The notes: a model not told the origin generated them from the letters alone. A stretch of 64,000 nt of DNA from Streptomyces katrae (GCF_000717655.1 NZ_JNZY01000021.1:33996-97995), one strand, 5' to 3'; positions 16,576 to 25,562 are shown, counted from the stretch's first letter. Numbers and translations: made by a program.

Positions 16576-18534
16576 TCAGACCCAGAAGGGGCCACCACGC
16601 TGGGACAGAACGGTGGGGGTGAGGGTGTTCTTGAGGATGGCTTGCCGCCACAGGGTGCGGTTCTTGTAGTGGTCCTTGTCGATGTCCTGGGGGTTGTGCT
16701 GCCACTCGGCCAGGTGCTGGGCGACGGCGGTGAGGACGGCGTCACCGGAGGTCGTCTCCTGCGGCTTCGCCGCCGCGTGGAGAGCGGCCACGGCGGCGTG
16801 GGAGGGGTAGTAGCTCAGCTGCATCACGGGGTCCGGTGCTTCGATGCCCTGCCGGAGCGCGGTGATCGCCTCGTGGAGGTGCTCGTCCTGTTCCGTGGGA
16901 GGAATCATCAGAAGCGCTTCGAGGAGTACGGCGGCCTCGGTGGTGTTCAGCGGTGTGGTTTTGCTGCCGCTGAAGGTGTGGTGGAAGATCCGCAGGAGCA
17001 CATCGGTGAGGCGGGGCTTGGCCCGCCGGTCGACCAGGCAGTGGGCGCACAGCCAGGCCATGGGGACGTACGGCAGGCGCGGGTGGGGCATCCGGCCGAT
17101 GAGTTCGCCGGCCACCACCGGGGCGGCACACAGGTTGCAGGAGGAGTCCGAGACGGCCTCCTTCGTTCGCATCGGCGCGACTAGGCCACCGGGCTCCGCC
17201 GGCTCCGGGTGGGTGTACGTGCGGTACGAGTCCGGGTCCTCCACCCAGGCCCGCGCCTGGATGATGGCGTCCCGCAGCTGCTCGTCCGTCGCCTCGGCCC
17301 GGCTGGGCGCGCCCATCCAGTCGTTCAGCTGCCTTTGGACGAAGGGAATCGGTTCGCGGAGCGCGCCCGACAGCGGCCCCACGTAGGTGGTGAGGAGTTT
17401 GCGCAGCTCAGCCCCGTGCAGCTTGTCGAGATCGTCGTAGGAGGGGGCAGGGAGCCCGGCCGGCATGGACGACGGGTCGGCCAGCCACCGCTCGACATTG
17501 GTGAGGGCGGCGCCGAGCTGGGCCAGTGAGACCCCTGTCCTCTTCTTCACCCTGATCGAGTCGTTGACGATGCCGTTGACCCGGCGCCCATGGATGCCCG
17601 TGGCGGCGGAGAGCTGCTCCACCTTCCAGTTGAGTCGCTGCCTGGCCTGGTTCTCGGTGAGCAGTACGACCGGCTCGCACGTCCGGCATGGGACATCGGC
17701 TGCGGGCGCCGGCTGTTCACCGCACTGCCCGCAGACGAATCCCGGGCACGCCGAGCACAGCGTCTCGAGATCCTCACTCTCCCCGGGTGCGGGCGGGGAC
17801 AGGTCCTGGCGCAGTTGCTCGGCGACCGACCGGCACTCGCCCACGCAGTTCTCGGCGGCGGCTGCGGCGCCGGGCTGCAGGACCAGGGCCTCGCGCACGG
17901 TGGGCCACAGCACGGTCGCGTAGGGCTCGGCGAAATCGTCGTCATGCCATTCCTCGAACTGCGCGGCCCGGTAAGCGGCCAGCAGGCGCTTGTCGCTGCC
18001 GTTGGCCACCTTGTGGTGCTCGCGGTCATCGAGGCAGTCGCAGCGCAGCCGTTCGGCGTACCCGCAGAACTCGGCGCCGAGGGCCCCGCACTGCGGACAC
18101 ATCGTCCACTGGTAGGGCGAGTCGTCGTAGGTGCGCATCCCGCTTAGCTCATGGAACCGCCAGGGCCCATCCCAGATGTCACCGGGCTCGTCGTCGGGGA
18201 AGAAGGGCCCCTCGGCCAGCAACGTTCCACCGCGCCACTCCTCCGGGACCTCCACTGGCAGAACGCTGTCGGCCTCCTCACCCCAACCGCCGAGCCATTG
18301 GTCGCGGCCCTCGGCCGCCATGGCGAACCGGCCCCACCACGCTGGGGCCTCCACCTCGGCCGTGAACCAGATCCGCTGCTCCGGCAGCCAGAACGCCGGC
18401 GTGCGCGGCGAGCCCTGGCTGTCGTAGAAGGTCACCGGTTCGTACGCCCACGGCACCCGAAGGTGGTCGAAGAACACCGACCAACGCGCGTGGAGCTCCG
18501 TACGGAACTCCACCCTGATCACCTCGTACGCCAT
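16576..18534 (-). CDS. Large zinc-finger protein, degenerate nuclease-like N-terminus
   Basis: 652 residues from the ATG at 18534 (MAYEVIRVEFRTELHARWSV). The N-terminal ~110 residues follow the pattern of actinobacterial PD-(D/E)XK-like domains (aromatic FFDHL, WAYEPVTF, AFWLPEQRIWFTAEVE), but the usual acidic residue before WLP is replaced by Ala, so activity is doubtful. Cysteine clusters follow: CPQCGALGAEFCGYAERLRC (~135-155), CSACPGFVCGQCGE with CRTC, and CNLCAAP...CAHC near residue 500. The long helical remainder is unassigned. It appears monocistronic. Confidence 0.6.
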   Translation of the reverse strand: MAYEVIRVEFRTELHARWSVFFDHLRVPWAYEPVTFYDSQGSPRTPAFWLPEQRIWFTAEVEAPAWWGRFAMAAEGRDQWLGGWGEEADSVLPVEVPEEWRGGTLLAEGPFFPDDEPGDIWDGPWRFHELSGMRTYDDSPYQWTMCPQCGALGAEFCGYAERLRCDCLDDREHHKVANGSDKRLLAAYRAAQFEEWHDDDFAEPYATVLWPTVREALVLQPGAAAAAENCVGECRSVAEQLRQDLSPPAPGESEDLETLCSACPGFVCGQCGEQPAPAADVPCRTCEPVVLLTENQARQRLNWKVEQLSAATGIHGRRVNGIVNDSIRVKKRTGVSLAQLGAALTNVERWLADPSSMPAGLPAPSYDDLDKLHGAELRKLLTTYVGPLSGALREPIPFVQRQLNDWMGAPSRAEATDEQLRDAIIQARAWVEDPDSYRTYTHPEPAEPGGLVAPMRTKEAVSDSSCNLCAAPVVAGELIGRMPHPRLPYVPMAWLCAHCLVDRRAKPRLTDVLLRIFHHTFSGSKTTPLNTTEAAVLLEALLMIPPTEQDEHLHEAITALRQGIEAPDPVMQLSYYPSHAAVAALHAAAKPQETTSGDAVLTAVAQHLAEWQHNPQDIDKDHYKNRTLWRQAILKNTLTPTVLSQRGGPFWV

Positions 18535-18961
18535 GGACCGCTCCCTGCCGCTGTATCCGGTTCGCTGCCGGGGGTCACCCTCCACCCCACCGCGTGGGCA
18601 TCGATGTGTCCGTCACCAGTTCGGCCTATCTGTGTCCCTCAGCAGAGGTATCGATTCGCCAGCCCCGTGACCCGGAGACCTGACAACTGCTGGACCTCAC
18701 TCAGGCCCGCGATTTCCTCCGGTCCGCCGGCGCCGTGGACGCCGCAAGCGCCCCGTAGACCATCCGCCAGGTTTTGCACGTACGAGGGGGCCCCGAACCA
18801 GAGTTCTGGTTCGGGGCCGCCCTGCCCTACGGAAATCTGTACAGGGGTGGGAGTCGGGGCCCATGCGAGCTGCACGGCCTGGATCAGACCGACTACCGGA
18901 AAGCCGGCCGGGCCTGCGACAATCGAGGCTGCGGCTTCGCCTGACCTGATCGGAGACACCG
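18535..18961. other. Intergenic with one strong hairpin
   Basis: About 430 bases between a minus-strand start and a plus-strand start. Apart from the hairpin at 18789-18818 I see no supported gene; the open frames here are GC-biased and repetitive. The promoters of both divergent neighbours must lie here. Confidence 0.5.
18789..18818. terminator. Perfect 14-bp hairpin
   Basis: GGCCCCGAACCAGA (18789-18802) pairs perfectly with 18805-18818 across a 2-nt loop. No gene stops just upstream, so a terminator role is uncertain. A near-identical hairpin occurs at 19308-19342 on the other side of the small coiled-coil gene. Confidence 0.55.
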
Positions 18962-19264
18962 GTGCCTGAAGATCCCATCGCTCACGGCGAGCTTGCCGCG
19001 CTGACTCGACGCCACGAGCAGGCCCAGGACCAGAACGTCCGCGAGTTCGGGATCATCAAGAGCGAGCTCACCACCCTCCAGCTCAAGGTCAGCAACCTGG
19101 ACCAGAAGGTCGACAACCTCAGCGGCCAGATGAGCGGCATGGACCAGCGCCTGAACGGCCTGGACCAGAAGGTCGAGGCTCTCGACCAGAAGATCGACCG
19201 CAATCAGGCCCAGATCATCGAGCTGCTGACACAGCTGGTCGGCCGGCGCCCTGACGCCGGCTGA
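18962..19264 (+). CDS. Small coiled-coil protein
   Basis: 100 residues from GTG 18962. Almost the whole protein is a heptad-repeat coiled coil with recurring L-DQK-V units (LQLKVSNLDQKVDNLSGQMS, then MDQRLNGLDQKVEALDQKID). No other domain is present. It resembles tropomyosin-like tip or spacer proteins and small oligomerisation factors. It is followed by a terminator-like hairpin. Its role is unknown. Confidence 0.68.
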   Translation: MPEDPIAHGELAALTRRHEQAQDQNVREFGIIKSELTTLQLKVSNLDQKVDNLSGQMSGMDQRLNGLDQKVEALDQKIDRNQAQIIELLTQLVGRRPDAG

Positions 19265-19307
19265 CGATCCCGGTCGGCGTCTGTCCCCGGACCTGCCTCT
19301 ACGTACC

Positions 19308-19342
19308 ACGGCCCCGAAACCAGCGCTCTGGTTCGGGGCCGT
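19308..19342. terminator. Terminator-like hairpin
   Basis: ACGGCCCCGAAACCAG (19308-19323) pairs with CTGGTTCGGGGCCGT (19328-19342), one bulged A. It lies 44 nt after the coiled-coil gene and is a plausible terminator. The sequence is nearly the same as the 18789-18818 hairpin. Confidence 0.7.
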
Positions 19343-19368
19343 AATGCGTCCGTGCTGAGCAGCGCACC

Positions 19369-19464
19369 GTGAACGCGATGCTGGTCGAGCTGCTGTCCAG
19401 CCTGGTGGGTGAGGCCCCCGACCCCGCCTTGTACGACGAGCACGCGGCGCCCAAGGAACGGTAA
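19369..19464 (+). CDS. Possible 31-residue peptide
   Basis: GTG start; MNAMLVELLSSLVGEAPDPA followed by LYDEHAAPKER. GC-rich third positions and a stop placed 1 nt before a perfect 17-bp hairpin suggest a real small gene or the 3' end of a lost gene. There is no recognised family and no strong ribosome site. Confidence 0.3.
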   Translation: MNAMLVELLSSLVGEAPDPALYDEHAAPKER

Positions 19465-19465
19465 C

Positions 19466-19501
19466 GATGCAGGCCCGGACCAGATGGTCCGGGCCTGCAT
19501 C
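19466..19501. terminator. Perfect 17-bp hairpin
   Basis: GATGCAGGCCCGGACCA (19466-19482) pairs fully with 19485-19501 over a 2-nt loop. It lies between the small plus-strand peptide and the 3' end of the desaturase gene, so it may terminate both. Confidence 0.78.
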
Positions 19502-19524
19502 TGCGTGGGCCGACTGCCGAGCGA

Positions 19525-20562
19525 CTACCCGACGCGGCGCGCCAAGGGTCGGCGGTCGACGGCAACCAGGGCAGCGTGGTGGCGGCGGGCGACTGAGTCC
19601 AATCTGAAGAACAGACCGGCTGGCGTGAAATGCGGGGGCGCCAGGTGGCGCTCGAGTGCGGGGAGGTAGTTCCATCGCAGGCTCGAGTGGGCGGAGTGCG
19701 CGTAGTGGTGCAGGTCGCCGTAGGGGAGCCAGGTGGAGGTGGCGAAGGCGGCGAGGAAGCGGCTGCGTGGGTAGAGGCGCAGGCAGCGGCCCGCCTCGAC
19801 CTCTGCGGTGGTGCCGGTGCGGTGCTCGGGGTCGAACCAGGTGTGTTCGACGACCAGGGAGAGCCAGGCGAGCAGTGGGTAAAGCAGCAGCCGCGGGATC
19901 AGCCAGCCGAAGAGGGCTGCCGTCCATCCTGCCGTGAGGTAGGCGGCGGCCGGGACGCAGAAGAAGATCAGGAGGCGTCCGTACCGGCCGGCGTCAGGTC
20001 GTAGTGCGTTCACGAGTGCTGCGACGGTGGCGGTCAGACCGGCCGGGGTGAGCGGGTGGACCAGGGCGAGGGCGAACCGGCGGGGGCTGATGCCCGGGCG
20101 TAGTCCCGCGTCGGCCAGGTCGGCGAGGTTGGGGTCGGTGGCCTGGGTGGCGTGAGGGTGGTGGTCGCGCACGTGCCGTTGCTTGCGGACGGGAACGGGG
20201 ACCAGGCCGAGTGGCAAGTGCGCGAAGACCTCGGCGAGGAGTGTGTTGGCCCGGCGGGTGCGGGCGAGGACCCCGTGGACGGCATGGTGGCTGATCTCCT
20301 GGAGATGCCGGAACTGCACGGCGATGCCGAGGGCGGCTGTCGTGGCGCCCAGTGGGCCCTGGCCGGCGAGTAGCCACCATCCGATGATCTGCACCCACTG
20401 CCCGGCTAGCAGCAGTGCGGGGGTGATGTCGTTGGCGCGGGCCCTTTGGAGGGCTATGAGCTCGCCCGCAGTGGCGGTGAGGGGCCGGTGTCGGGTGAAG
20501 TGGACGCGGTCGGCCTGGCGCAGGCCGATGCCGAGGGCGAGCAGGGATAAGGCGAGCAGCAT
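19525..20562 (-). CDS. Membrane fatty acid desaturase-like protein
   Basis: 345 residues from the ATG at 20562; a GTG at 20601 would add 13 unremarkable residues. Histidine motifs typical of the membrane desaturase/hydroxylase family are present: HLQEISHHAVHG (~86-97), HVRDHHPHA (~130-138) and LHHYAHSAHSSLRW near residue 300. Several hydrophobic spans flank them. It should bind two irons and oxidise acyl or lipid chains. The divergent promoter region contains one CTAGTGCACTAG site shared with the GntR/dapF locus, which suggests GntR control. Confidence 0.8.
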   Translation of the reverse strand: MLLALSLLALGIGLRQADRVHFTRHRPLTATAGELIALQRARANDITPALLLAGQWVQIIGWWLLAGQGPLGATTAALGIAVQFRHLQEISHHAVHGVLARTRRANTLLAEVFAHLPLGLVPVPVRKQRHVRDHHPHATQATDPNLADLADAGLRPGISPRRFALALVHPLTPAGLTATVAALVNALRPDAGRYGRLLIFFCVPAAAYLTAGWTAALFGWLIPRLLLYPLLAWLSLVVEHTWFDPEHRTGTTAEVEAGRCLRLYPRSRFLAAFATSTWLPYGDLHHYAHSAHSSLRWNYLPALERHLAPPHFTPAGLFFRLDSVARRHHAALVAVDRRPLARRVG

Positions 20563-20622
20563 CAAGTGGTCCCCGGAGGCAGGGGGTGGGCACCACCCCA
20601 CCGACTGTCACACACCGTACAT

Positions 20623-20634
20623 CTAGTGCACTAG
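20623..20634. promoter_or_regulatory. GntR-type operator CTAGTGCACTAG
   Basis: Perfect 12-bp palindrome in the 140-nt divergent promoter region of the desaturase and HEPN-like genes. It is identical to the two sites at 25647-25658 and 25666-25677, next to the GntR gene. Confidence 0.72.
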
Positions 20635-20704
20635 TTATTGGGGGCCTTCCGTGCGCTGCACCGCACTACCCTTCTGATCCTCATCTCATAGGGGGAGCAG
20701 CTGC

Positions 20705-22030
20705 GTGCGCGCCTTGGAAGACATAAAGAACCAGGTGAGGTCTCTGACCTCCCGCCGCTACGTGGAAGAGGCAATCGCCGCGTACGGCGCGTCCGCGTAC
20801 CGCTCCGCGCTGATGTCGACCTGGATCGCCGTGGCCGCGGACATCATCGGCAAGATCCGCCTGCTGGCGGACGAGGGGGAGGGCGCGGCCGTCAGCCTGC
20901 GTGATGCGCTGGACAAAGCGATAGCGTCCAACGATGTCCCCGCCTTGCAGAGGTTCGAGACGAGCCTGATCGCGAAAGCGCAAGCGGACCTGGAGCTGAT
21001 CGGCCGGCGCGAGGCCGAGGAGCTCACCCGCCTCTACAAGGACCGGAACCTCTGCGCGCACCCGGCCTTCGTCGCCGGAGGTGAAGACCTCTTCGACCCG
21101 TCACCCGAGCTCGTACGAGCCCACCTGACGACCGCGGTAGACGCGCTGCTCTCCCAGCCGGCTGTCACCGGCCGTAAGGCGATCGAGAGGTTCGGGCTGG
21201 AAGTCGCCTCCGACTCATTCCCCCGCAACGACCAGCGACTCAACGACCACCTGCGGGCCGGATACATGGATCGCAGCACGAAGGCGCTGCGCGCCAACCT
21301 GATCAAGGTGATCTGCAAGGAAACCCTCAAGCCTGATCTCGACCTCCGCCACCGCTGGAGGTGCACACGAACCGCCCGCGAACTACAGAAGATCGCGCCC
21401 AGCGAGTTCGAGGAGCAGCTGCGCGGCGTTCTGGATACCCAGCAGAACGGGCTGACCGATGCCGGCCTCCTCGCCTTGGTCTCGGGTCTGTGCTACGTCC
21501 CGGGTACCTGGGACCTGCTCCACAAGGGGACCCAAGCACGCGTGGAGGAGCTGCTCCAGACGGTGACGCCGTTGGACCTCGTGGAGACGCACATGCTCTT
21601 CCACGGACCGCTGCCGCGTACTCCTGTGGATCAGATGCTGCTGAACCGGCTGGGGGATGTCACCAGGCCCGGCGCGTTGCGCAAGCTCGAAGCCGGTCTC
21701 CCCATTTTTCTGGGAGACGACCCGGATCGTCGGCTGATTGCCCCGCTGATCGACCTGACTGCGAAGGACAAGGGCGGTGGTTCATACGAAGCTGCTGCAT
21801 CCGTACTGCGTTTCATCGTCCACATCGCAGCCGTGCTCACTGATGAAGACCTTGAGCAGCTGCTGGCTGCCTGCGGTGAGAACGACCAGATCAGGCATGG
21901 CCAGCTGGCGTACAAGCAGCTCCATGCACTTCGTTGGGCCGGCCCGCAGACCCCGCGCGCCGCATCGGCCTGGGCGAAGTGGTTCGGTGAGGAGGACCCG
22001 GCCGACTCGCAGGCAGCTGCAGCGCAGTAG
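20705..22030 (+). CDS. HEPN-like domain protein of unknown function
   Basis: 441 residues. The N-terminal ~130 residues are helical and include LYKDRNLCAHPAF, whose R114-x4-H119 matches the HEPN RNase signature. The rest is an all-alpha region with no recognised motif (DTQQNGLTDAGLLALVSGLC, THMLFHGPLPRTPVDQ). HEPN proteins often cut RNA in toxin-antitoxin or abortive-infection systems, but no antitoxin gene is adjacent. It is transcribed away from the desaturase, with a shared operator between them, and ends at a good terminator. Confidence 0.55.
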   Translation: MRALEDIKNQVRSLTSRRYVEEAIAAYGASAYRSALMSTWIAVAADIIGKIRLLADEGEGAAVSLRDALDKAIASNDVPALQRFETSLIAKAQADLELIGRREAEELTRLYKDRNLCAHPAFVAGGEDLFDPSPELVRAHLTTAVDALLSQPAVTGRKAIERFGLEVASDSFPRNDQRLNDHLRAGYMDRSTKALRANLIKVICKETLKPDLDLRHRWRCTRTARELQKIAPSEFEEQLRGVLDTQQNGLTDAGLLALVSGLCYVPGTWDLLHKGTQARVEELLQTVTPLDLVETHMLFHGPLPRTPVDQMLLNRLGDVTRPGALRKLEAGLPIFLGDDPDRRLIAPLIDLTAKDKGGGSYEAAASVLRFIVHIAAVLTDEDLEQLLAACGENDQIRHGQLAYKQLHALRWAGPQTPRAASAWAKWFGEEDPADSQAAAAQ

Positions 22031-22063
22031 CCGACCGCGGACCCAGATCACGAGAAATTCGAA

Positions 22064-22092
22064 AGGCGGCCCCTCATCATGAAGGGCCGCCT
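22064..22092. terminator. Bidirectional terminator hairpin
   Basis: AGGCGGCCC (22064-22072) pairs with GGGCCGCCT (22084-22092) over an 11-nt loop, between the convergent stops at 22030 and 22120. Confidence 0.75.
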
Positions 22093-22119
22093 CTAGACAG
22101 CAGGATTGAGCTGCAGCGC

Positions 22120-23025
22120 CTACAGGGCGGCGACGGCGGTGCTGATGCGGTCCTCGTCCCAGGTGCCGCCGTCGAGCTGGGGGCGGGCTGCGGCTTCGTA
22201 CGCCTGGAGGATGCGGGGCGCGGAGTCGGCGCCGTGGCCCCAGACGGATTCGAAGCGGCCGGTCCAGCGTCCAATGCCCTTGAAGTACACGCTGGAGCGG
22301 CCGCGGTTGTAGTCGGCGTCGCCCTGCTCTTCTTCGACGAGGGCGGCGGCCTGGGCGAAGACGACGACGTCGACGGCCTGGTCCGCGCGCAGCCGGTCGC
22401 GGACGGCGAGACCGCAGGTGACACCGAGGTCTCGGTGCTGGCCGACGAGGTCGAGCAGGGAGCGGGCGAAGTCCTGCTTCGCGAGGTCGGAGGCGTAGAC
22501 GATGAAGAGCCTGTTGATGGCGCCGCCGGCCTCGGTGAAGCGGCGGTTGGCGGCGATGTACTCGCGACGCCCGGTGAGCAGCGTCGGGTTGGTGGTCAGG
22601 TCGGCGGCCAGGATCCGCTGGGGCTGGGCCTGCGACTCCGTGACCGTGTTGACGAGCAGGGTGGACAGGCGCGGGACTTCGGAGGCGTACACGCGCAGGT
22701 GGCCGTCGGCGATCTCGCCGTAGTCGGAGATCAGCTCTGCCTCGAGCTGGGAGCGGACCCGGTCGTAGTACTGGGCGTCATCCATGGCCCGAAGGTTAGT
22801 GACCCGGCGCAGGTGGATGAAGGTCTTTCGCATCCAGTAGTGGCCGGCGACCAGGACGAGGATGAGCGCGGCCTGGATGATGAGGAGCAGTTTCAGGTTG
22901 ACCTTGTCGGCGGCCCAGCCGATGACGGGGACGACGAGGCCGGCGATGCCGACTGCGGCTCCGAGCGCGGGTGAACCCAGGGCTGCGGTGGCCCGGCTGA
23001 TCGGGCTCGGGCGTACGTCGGACAT
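22120..23025 (-). CDS. Two-TM membrane protein of unknown function
   Basis: 301 residues from ATG 23025. Two hydrophobic segments near the N-terminus (ALGAAVGIAGLVVPVIGWAA and LLLIIQAALILVLVAGHYWM) precede a ~230-residue soluble domain. That domain has alternating strands and helices (LLVNTVTESQAQPQRILAAD, VYFKGIGRWTGRFESVWG). It may sense or act at the membrane, but I do not recognise the family. It is convergent to the HEPN-like gene across a terminator. Confidence 0.62.
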   Translation of the reverse strand: MSDVRPSPISRATAALGSPALGAAVGIAGLVVPVIGWAADKVNLKLLLIIQAALILVLVAGHYWMRKTFIHLRRVTNLRAMDDAQYYDRVRSQLEAELISDYGEIADGHLRVYASEVPRLSTLLVNTVTESQAQPQRILAADLTTNPTLLTGRREYIAANRRFTEAGGAINRLFIVYASDLAKQDFARSLLDLVGQHRDLGVTCGLAVRDRLRADQAVDVVVFAQAAALVEEEQGDADYNRGRSSVYFKGIGRWTGRFESVWGHGADSAPRILQAYEAAARPQLDGGTWDEDRISTAVAAL

Positions 23026-23203
23026 CCCTGTTCCTCCCCCATGTCGGCCTGGTCAGGCCGTGGAAGCCATGATTCACGAGGGGCTGCGCCGGGTCCAAGG
23101 ATTCGGCGGATTCGTCTGCGCCATCGGCCTGTTCATCGCGGCCGACGGCTGACGGTCGATGGTGCTGTGGTCATGTCAGTGCTTCGGCTTACGGTTCGTG
23201 CCC

Positions 23204-24778
23204 ATGACGCGTCGTACACGTTTTCTAGTCGATGAGCACCCGGTCATCGCTGCTCAGTGGCATCCGACGCTCAACGAGGACTTGGTCCTAGCGGTGATCG
23301 GTCCGGGTTCCCACAAGGCCCCCTTCTGGCTGTGCGAGGCGGGGCATGTCTGGAAGGCGCAGGTGCACTCCCGTGTCGCCGGCTCTGGTTGTCCTCAGTG
23401 CGCGGGGTACGTGCCGAAGGGGCAGAGCAGCCTGGCGGAGCGGGCGCCGCACCTGCTGGCCGAGTGGCACCCGCGCAACGAGCTGTCCCCGGACGGCCTC
23501 GGTCCGGGGTCTCAGCGAAAGGTGTGGTGGCAGTGTCCGGACGGCCACGAGTACCAGGCCCGGATAGCCAACCGCAGCCGCGGCACCGGCTGTCCAGAGT
23601 GCGCGCGGGCAGGACGAACCTCCGAACCGGTGCTGCTCGCCGACCTGCCCGAACTCCTTAGACAGGTCGACCCCGACACCGACGGCGCCTCCGAGGCGTC
23701 GCAGCTGCTGTCGAACGCACGCGAACGCCTGGGATGGATCTGCCCGCAAGGCCACCGGTGGCAAGCCCGGGTCCGGCACCGCGCGATATCCGGCTCGGGC
23801 TGTCCGCAGTGCGCAGGCAAGCGCCGCAGCCCCGCTCTTCGCGCCGCCCACCCGGACCTTGCCGCCGAGTGGCATCCGACCCGCAACACGGGTCTGGACT
23901 TGGCCGCTGTCACCGCAGGTTCTCACCGCGTCGTCTGGTGGCAGTGCTGCAGCTGCGGGGCCGAGTACCGGGCCAAGGTGTTTCACCGCGTCCGCGGTCT
24001 CGCACGATGCCCTGGTTGCTCGGAGCGTGTCCGCTACCAGGACCTGGCCACCGAGAGCCCCCAGGTCGCCGCGCTGTGGCATCCCGACCTCAACGGCACG
24101 CTCACCCCCGCCCAGGTCAAGGCCGGGGCCAACATCACCGTGTGGTGGCTCTGCCCAGCCGGCCACGAGCCGTGGTCGGCGCACGTCGCGCAGGTCTATC
24201 TCGGCTACCAGGAATGCCCGAGGTGCCGAAAGCACACGTATGCCTCACGCCAGGAGATCGCGCTCTTCGCCGAACTGGAGCACGTACTGACCGGCGGGGA
24301 ACAGCAGTACCCGCTGCGGACCACGCTCGCCAGGTACCGGCTGGACATGGTCTTCCCCGCCGATGAGGGTCGCAGGGTCGTGGTGGAGTTCGATGGCTCC
24401 TACTGGCATCGCGACACCGCCGCCCGTGATCGGCGGAAGGCTGACGACATTGAAGAGCACCAGGAGGGCTGGATGGTGGTGAGGGTCCGGGAGGACCCGC
24501 TGGAGCTGCTCCGACCCAGCGACGTGGCTCTCCCGTTTCTCGCGGACCCGTTCACCGCGGCCAGCGTGGTTCTCGACCACCTGATGGCACAGCTGCCCTG
24601 GCCGGCCGCCACACGCGCCCGGGCCCGCGCGTACACCGCCGGGGGCCGGGCCCTCGGTCAGGAACTGGCGAAACGGCTGATCTCCGAACGCCGCCCCGCC
24701 GGATCCCCGCCCGCCTCGGTGCCGCTCCCGCGTCCCAGCCTGATCGGCGCCGAGGCCGTCCAGCAGCAGCTCTGGTGA
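23204..24778 (+). CDS. Treble-clef zinc fingers fused to Vsr-like endonuclease
   Basis: 524 residues from ATG 23204. Five tandem ~65-residue repeats contain W(H)P and GHxWxAxVxxRxxGxGCPxCA motifs (for example GCPQCAGYVPKG and GCPECARAGR), matching DUF4379-type treble-clef zinc fingers. The last ~150 residues hold a Vsr/DUF559-like PD-(D/E)XK core: YRLDMVFP, VVVEFDGSYWH, R-KADDIEEHQEGW and VVRVRED. The intact catalytic pattern suggests an active nickase or endonuclease directed to nucleic acid by the fingers. The architecture is known from predicted phage- or plasmid-conflict nucleases. It is monocistronic. Confidence 0.82.
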   Translation: MTRRTRFLVDEHPVIAAQWHPTLNEDLVLAVIGPGSHKAPFWLCEAGHVWKAQVHSRVAGSGCPQCAGYVPKGQSSLAERAPHLLAEWHPRNELSPDGLGPGSQRKVWWQCPDGHEYQARIANRSRGTGCPECARAGRTSEPVLLADLPELLRQVDPDTDGASEASQLLSNARERLGWICPQGHRWQARVRHRAISGSGCPQCAGKRRSPALRAAHPDLAAEWHPTRNTGLDLAAVTAGSHRVVWWQCCSCGAEYRAKVFHRVRGLARCPGCSERVRYQDLATESPQVAALWHPDLNGTLTPAQVKAGANITVWWLCPAGHEPWSAHVAQVYLGYQECPRCRKHTYASRQEIALFAELEHVLTGGEQQYPLRTTLARYRLDMVFPADEGRRVVVEFDGSYWHRDTAARDRRKADDIEEHQEGWMVVRVREDPLELLRPSDVALPFLADPFTAASVVLDHLMAQLPWPAATRARARAYTAGGRALGQELAKRLISERRPAGSPPASVPLPRPSLIGAEAVQQQLW

Positions 24779-24800
24779 CACCTGCGAACGCGGGGAGCGG

Positions 24801-25562
24801 TCAGGACCTGGGCCCGGCGGAGGCGAGGGGGATGTCGTAGTCGATGTCCCACCGGTCGGCGGGAAGGAGAAGGTCCGCAGTCTCCACGGGCCGGTCGCCG
24901 TCGTCGTAGAAGGTGCGCTCGATCAGCAGGGCGAGAGAGCCGGCGGGGATGTTGAGCCGCTGCGCCTGGTCGCGGTCGGCTTGGACGGGGCGCGGCCGCT
25001 CCACGGTGCGCACGACGGCGATGCCCAGGTGGGCCATGCGGTCGATGACGCTGCGGCCGCCGAGCGGGCCGCCGTCGGGCAAAACAACGGCGGACTGGCC
25101 AGTGATGGCCATCGGCTCCCAGCTGGTGGAGGTCATCACCGGGCGGCGGCCGGTGTCGAGGAACTCGTACTCGGTCCGCACGCACAGGTCGCCGGCCGTG
25201 ATGCCGAGGCGTGCGGCGATGGCCGCGGGGGCGGGCACTTTGGCGGTGCTCTGGGCGTCCCAGGTGGAGATGCCAGCGGGAGCGAGGCTTGCGCTGGGGT
25301 GGCCGGGTGCCGGGCTGCGCAGCATGTGCAGGCGTTCCTGGGGCGCGAGGACGTAGGTACCGGAGCCGGGCCGGCCCTCCAAGAGGCCCTCGCTGATGAG
25401 GAGCTCCTGGGCCTTCCTGATCACGTTGTCGCCACCGCCGAACTCGGCTCCGAGCTCGGCACGCGAAGGCAGGCGGTGACCGGGCGGCCAGGTGCCGTCG
25501 GTGATGCGCGCCCGGAAGGCGTCGGCGACGCGCTGGTAGAGGGCTGGGGTGCTGCCGGCCAT
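24801..25562 (-). CDS. GntR/HutC-family regulator (UTRA domain)
   Basis: 253 residues from ATG 25562. An N-terminal GntR winged HTH (ALYQRVADAFRARITDGTWP, GHRLPSRAELGAEFG, then NVIRKAQELL and GSGTYVL) is followed by a UTRA-type effector domain (CVRTEYEFLDTGRRPVMTST, LALLIERTFYDDGDRPVETA). Two copies of CTAGTGCACTAG lie 85-115 nt upstream in the divergent promoter, so autoregulation is likely. The ligand is unknown. Confidence 0.88.
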   Translation of the reverse strand: MAGSTPALYQRVADAFRARITDGTWPPGHRLPSRAELGAEFGGGDNVIRKAQELLISEGLLEGRPGSGTYVLAPQERLHMLRSPAPGHPSASLAPAGISTWDAQSTAKVPAPAAIAARLGITAGDLCVRTEYEFLDTGRRPVMTSTSWEPMAITGQSAVVLPDGGPLGGRSVIDRMAHLGIAVVRTVERPRPVQADRDQAQRLNIPAGSLALLIERTFYDDGDRPVETADLLLPADRWDIDYDIPLASAGPRS

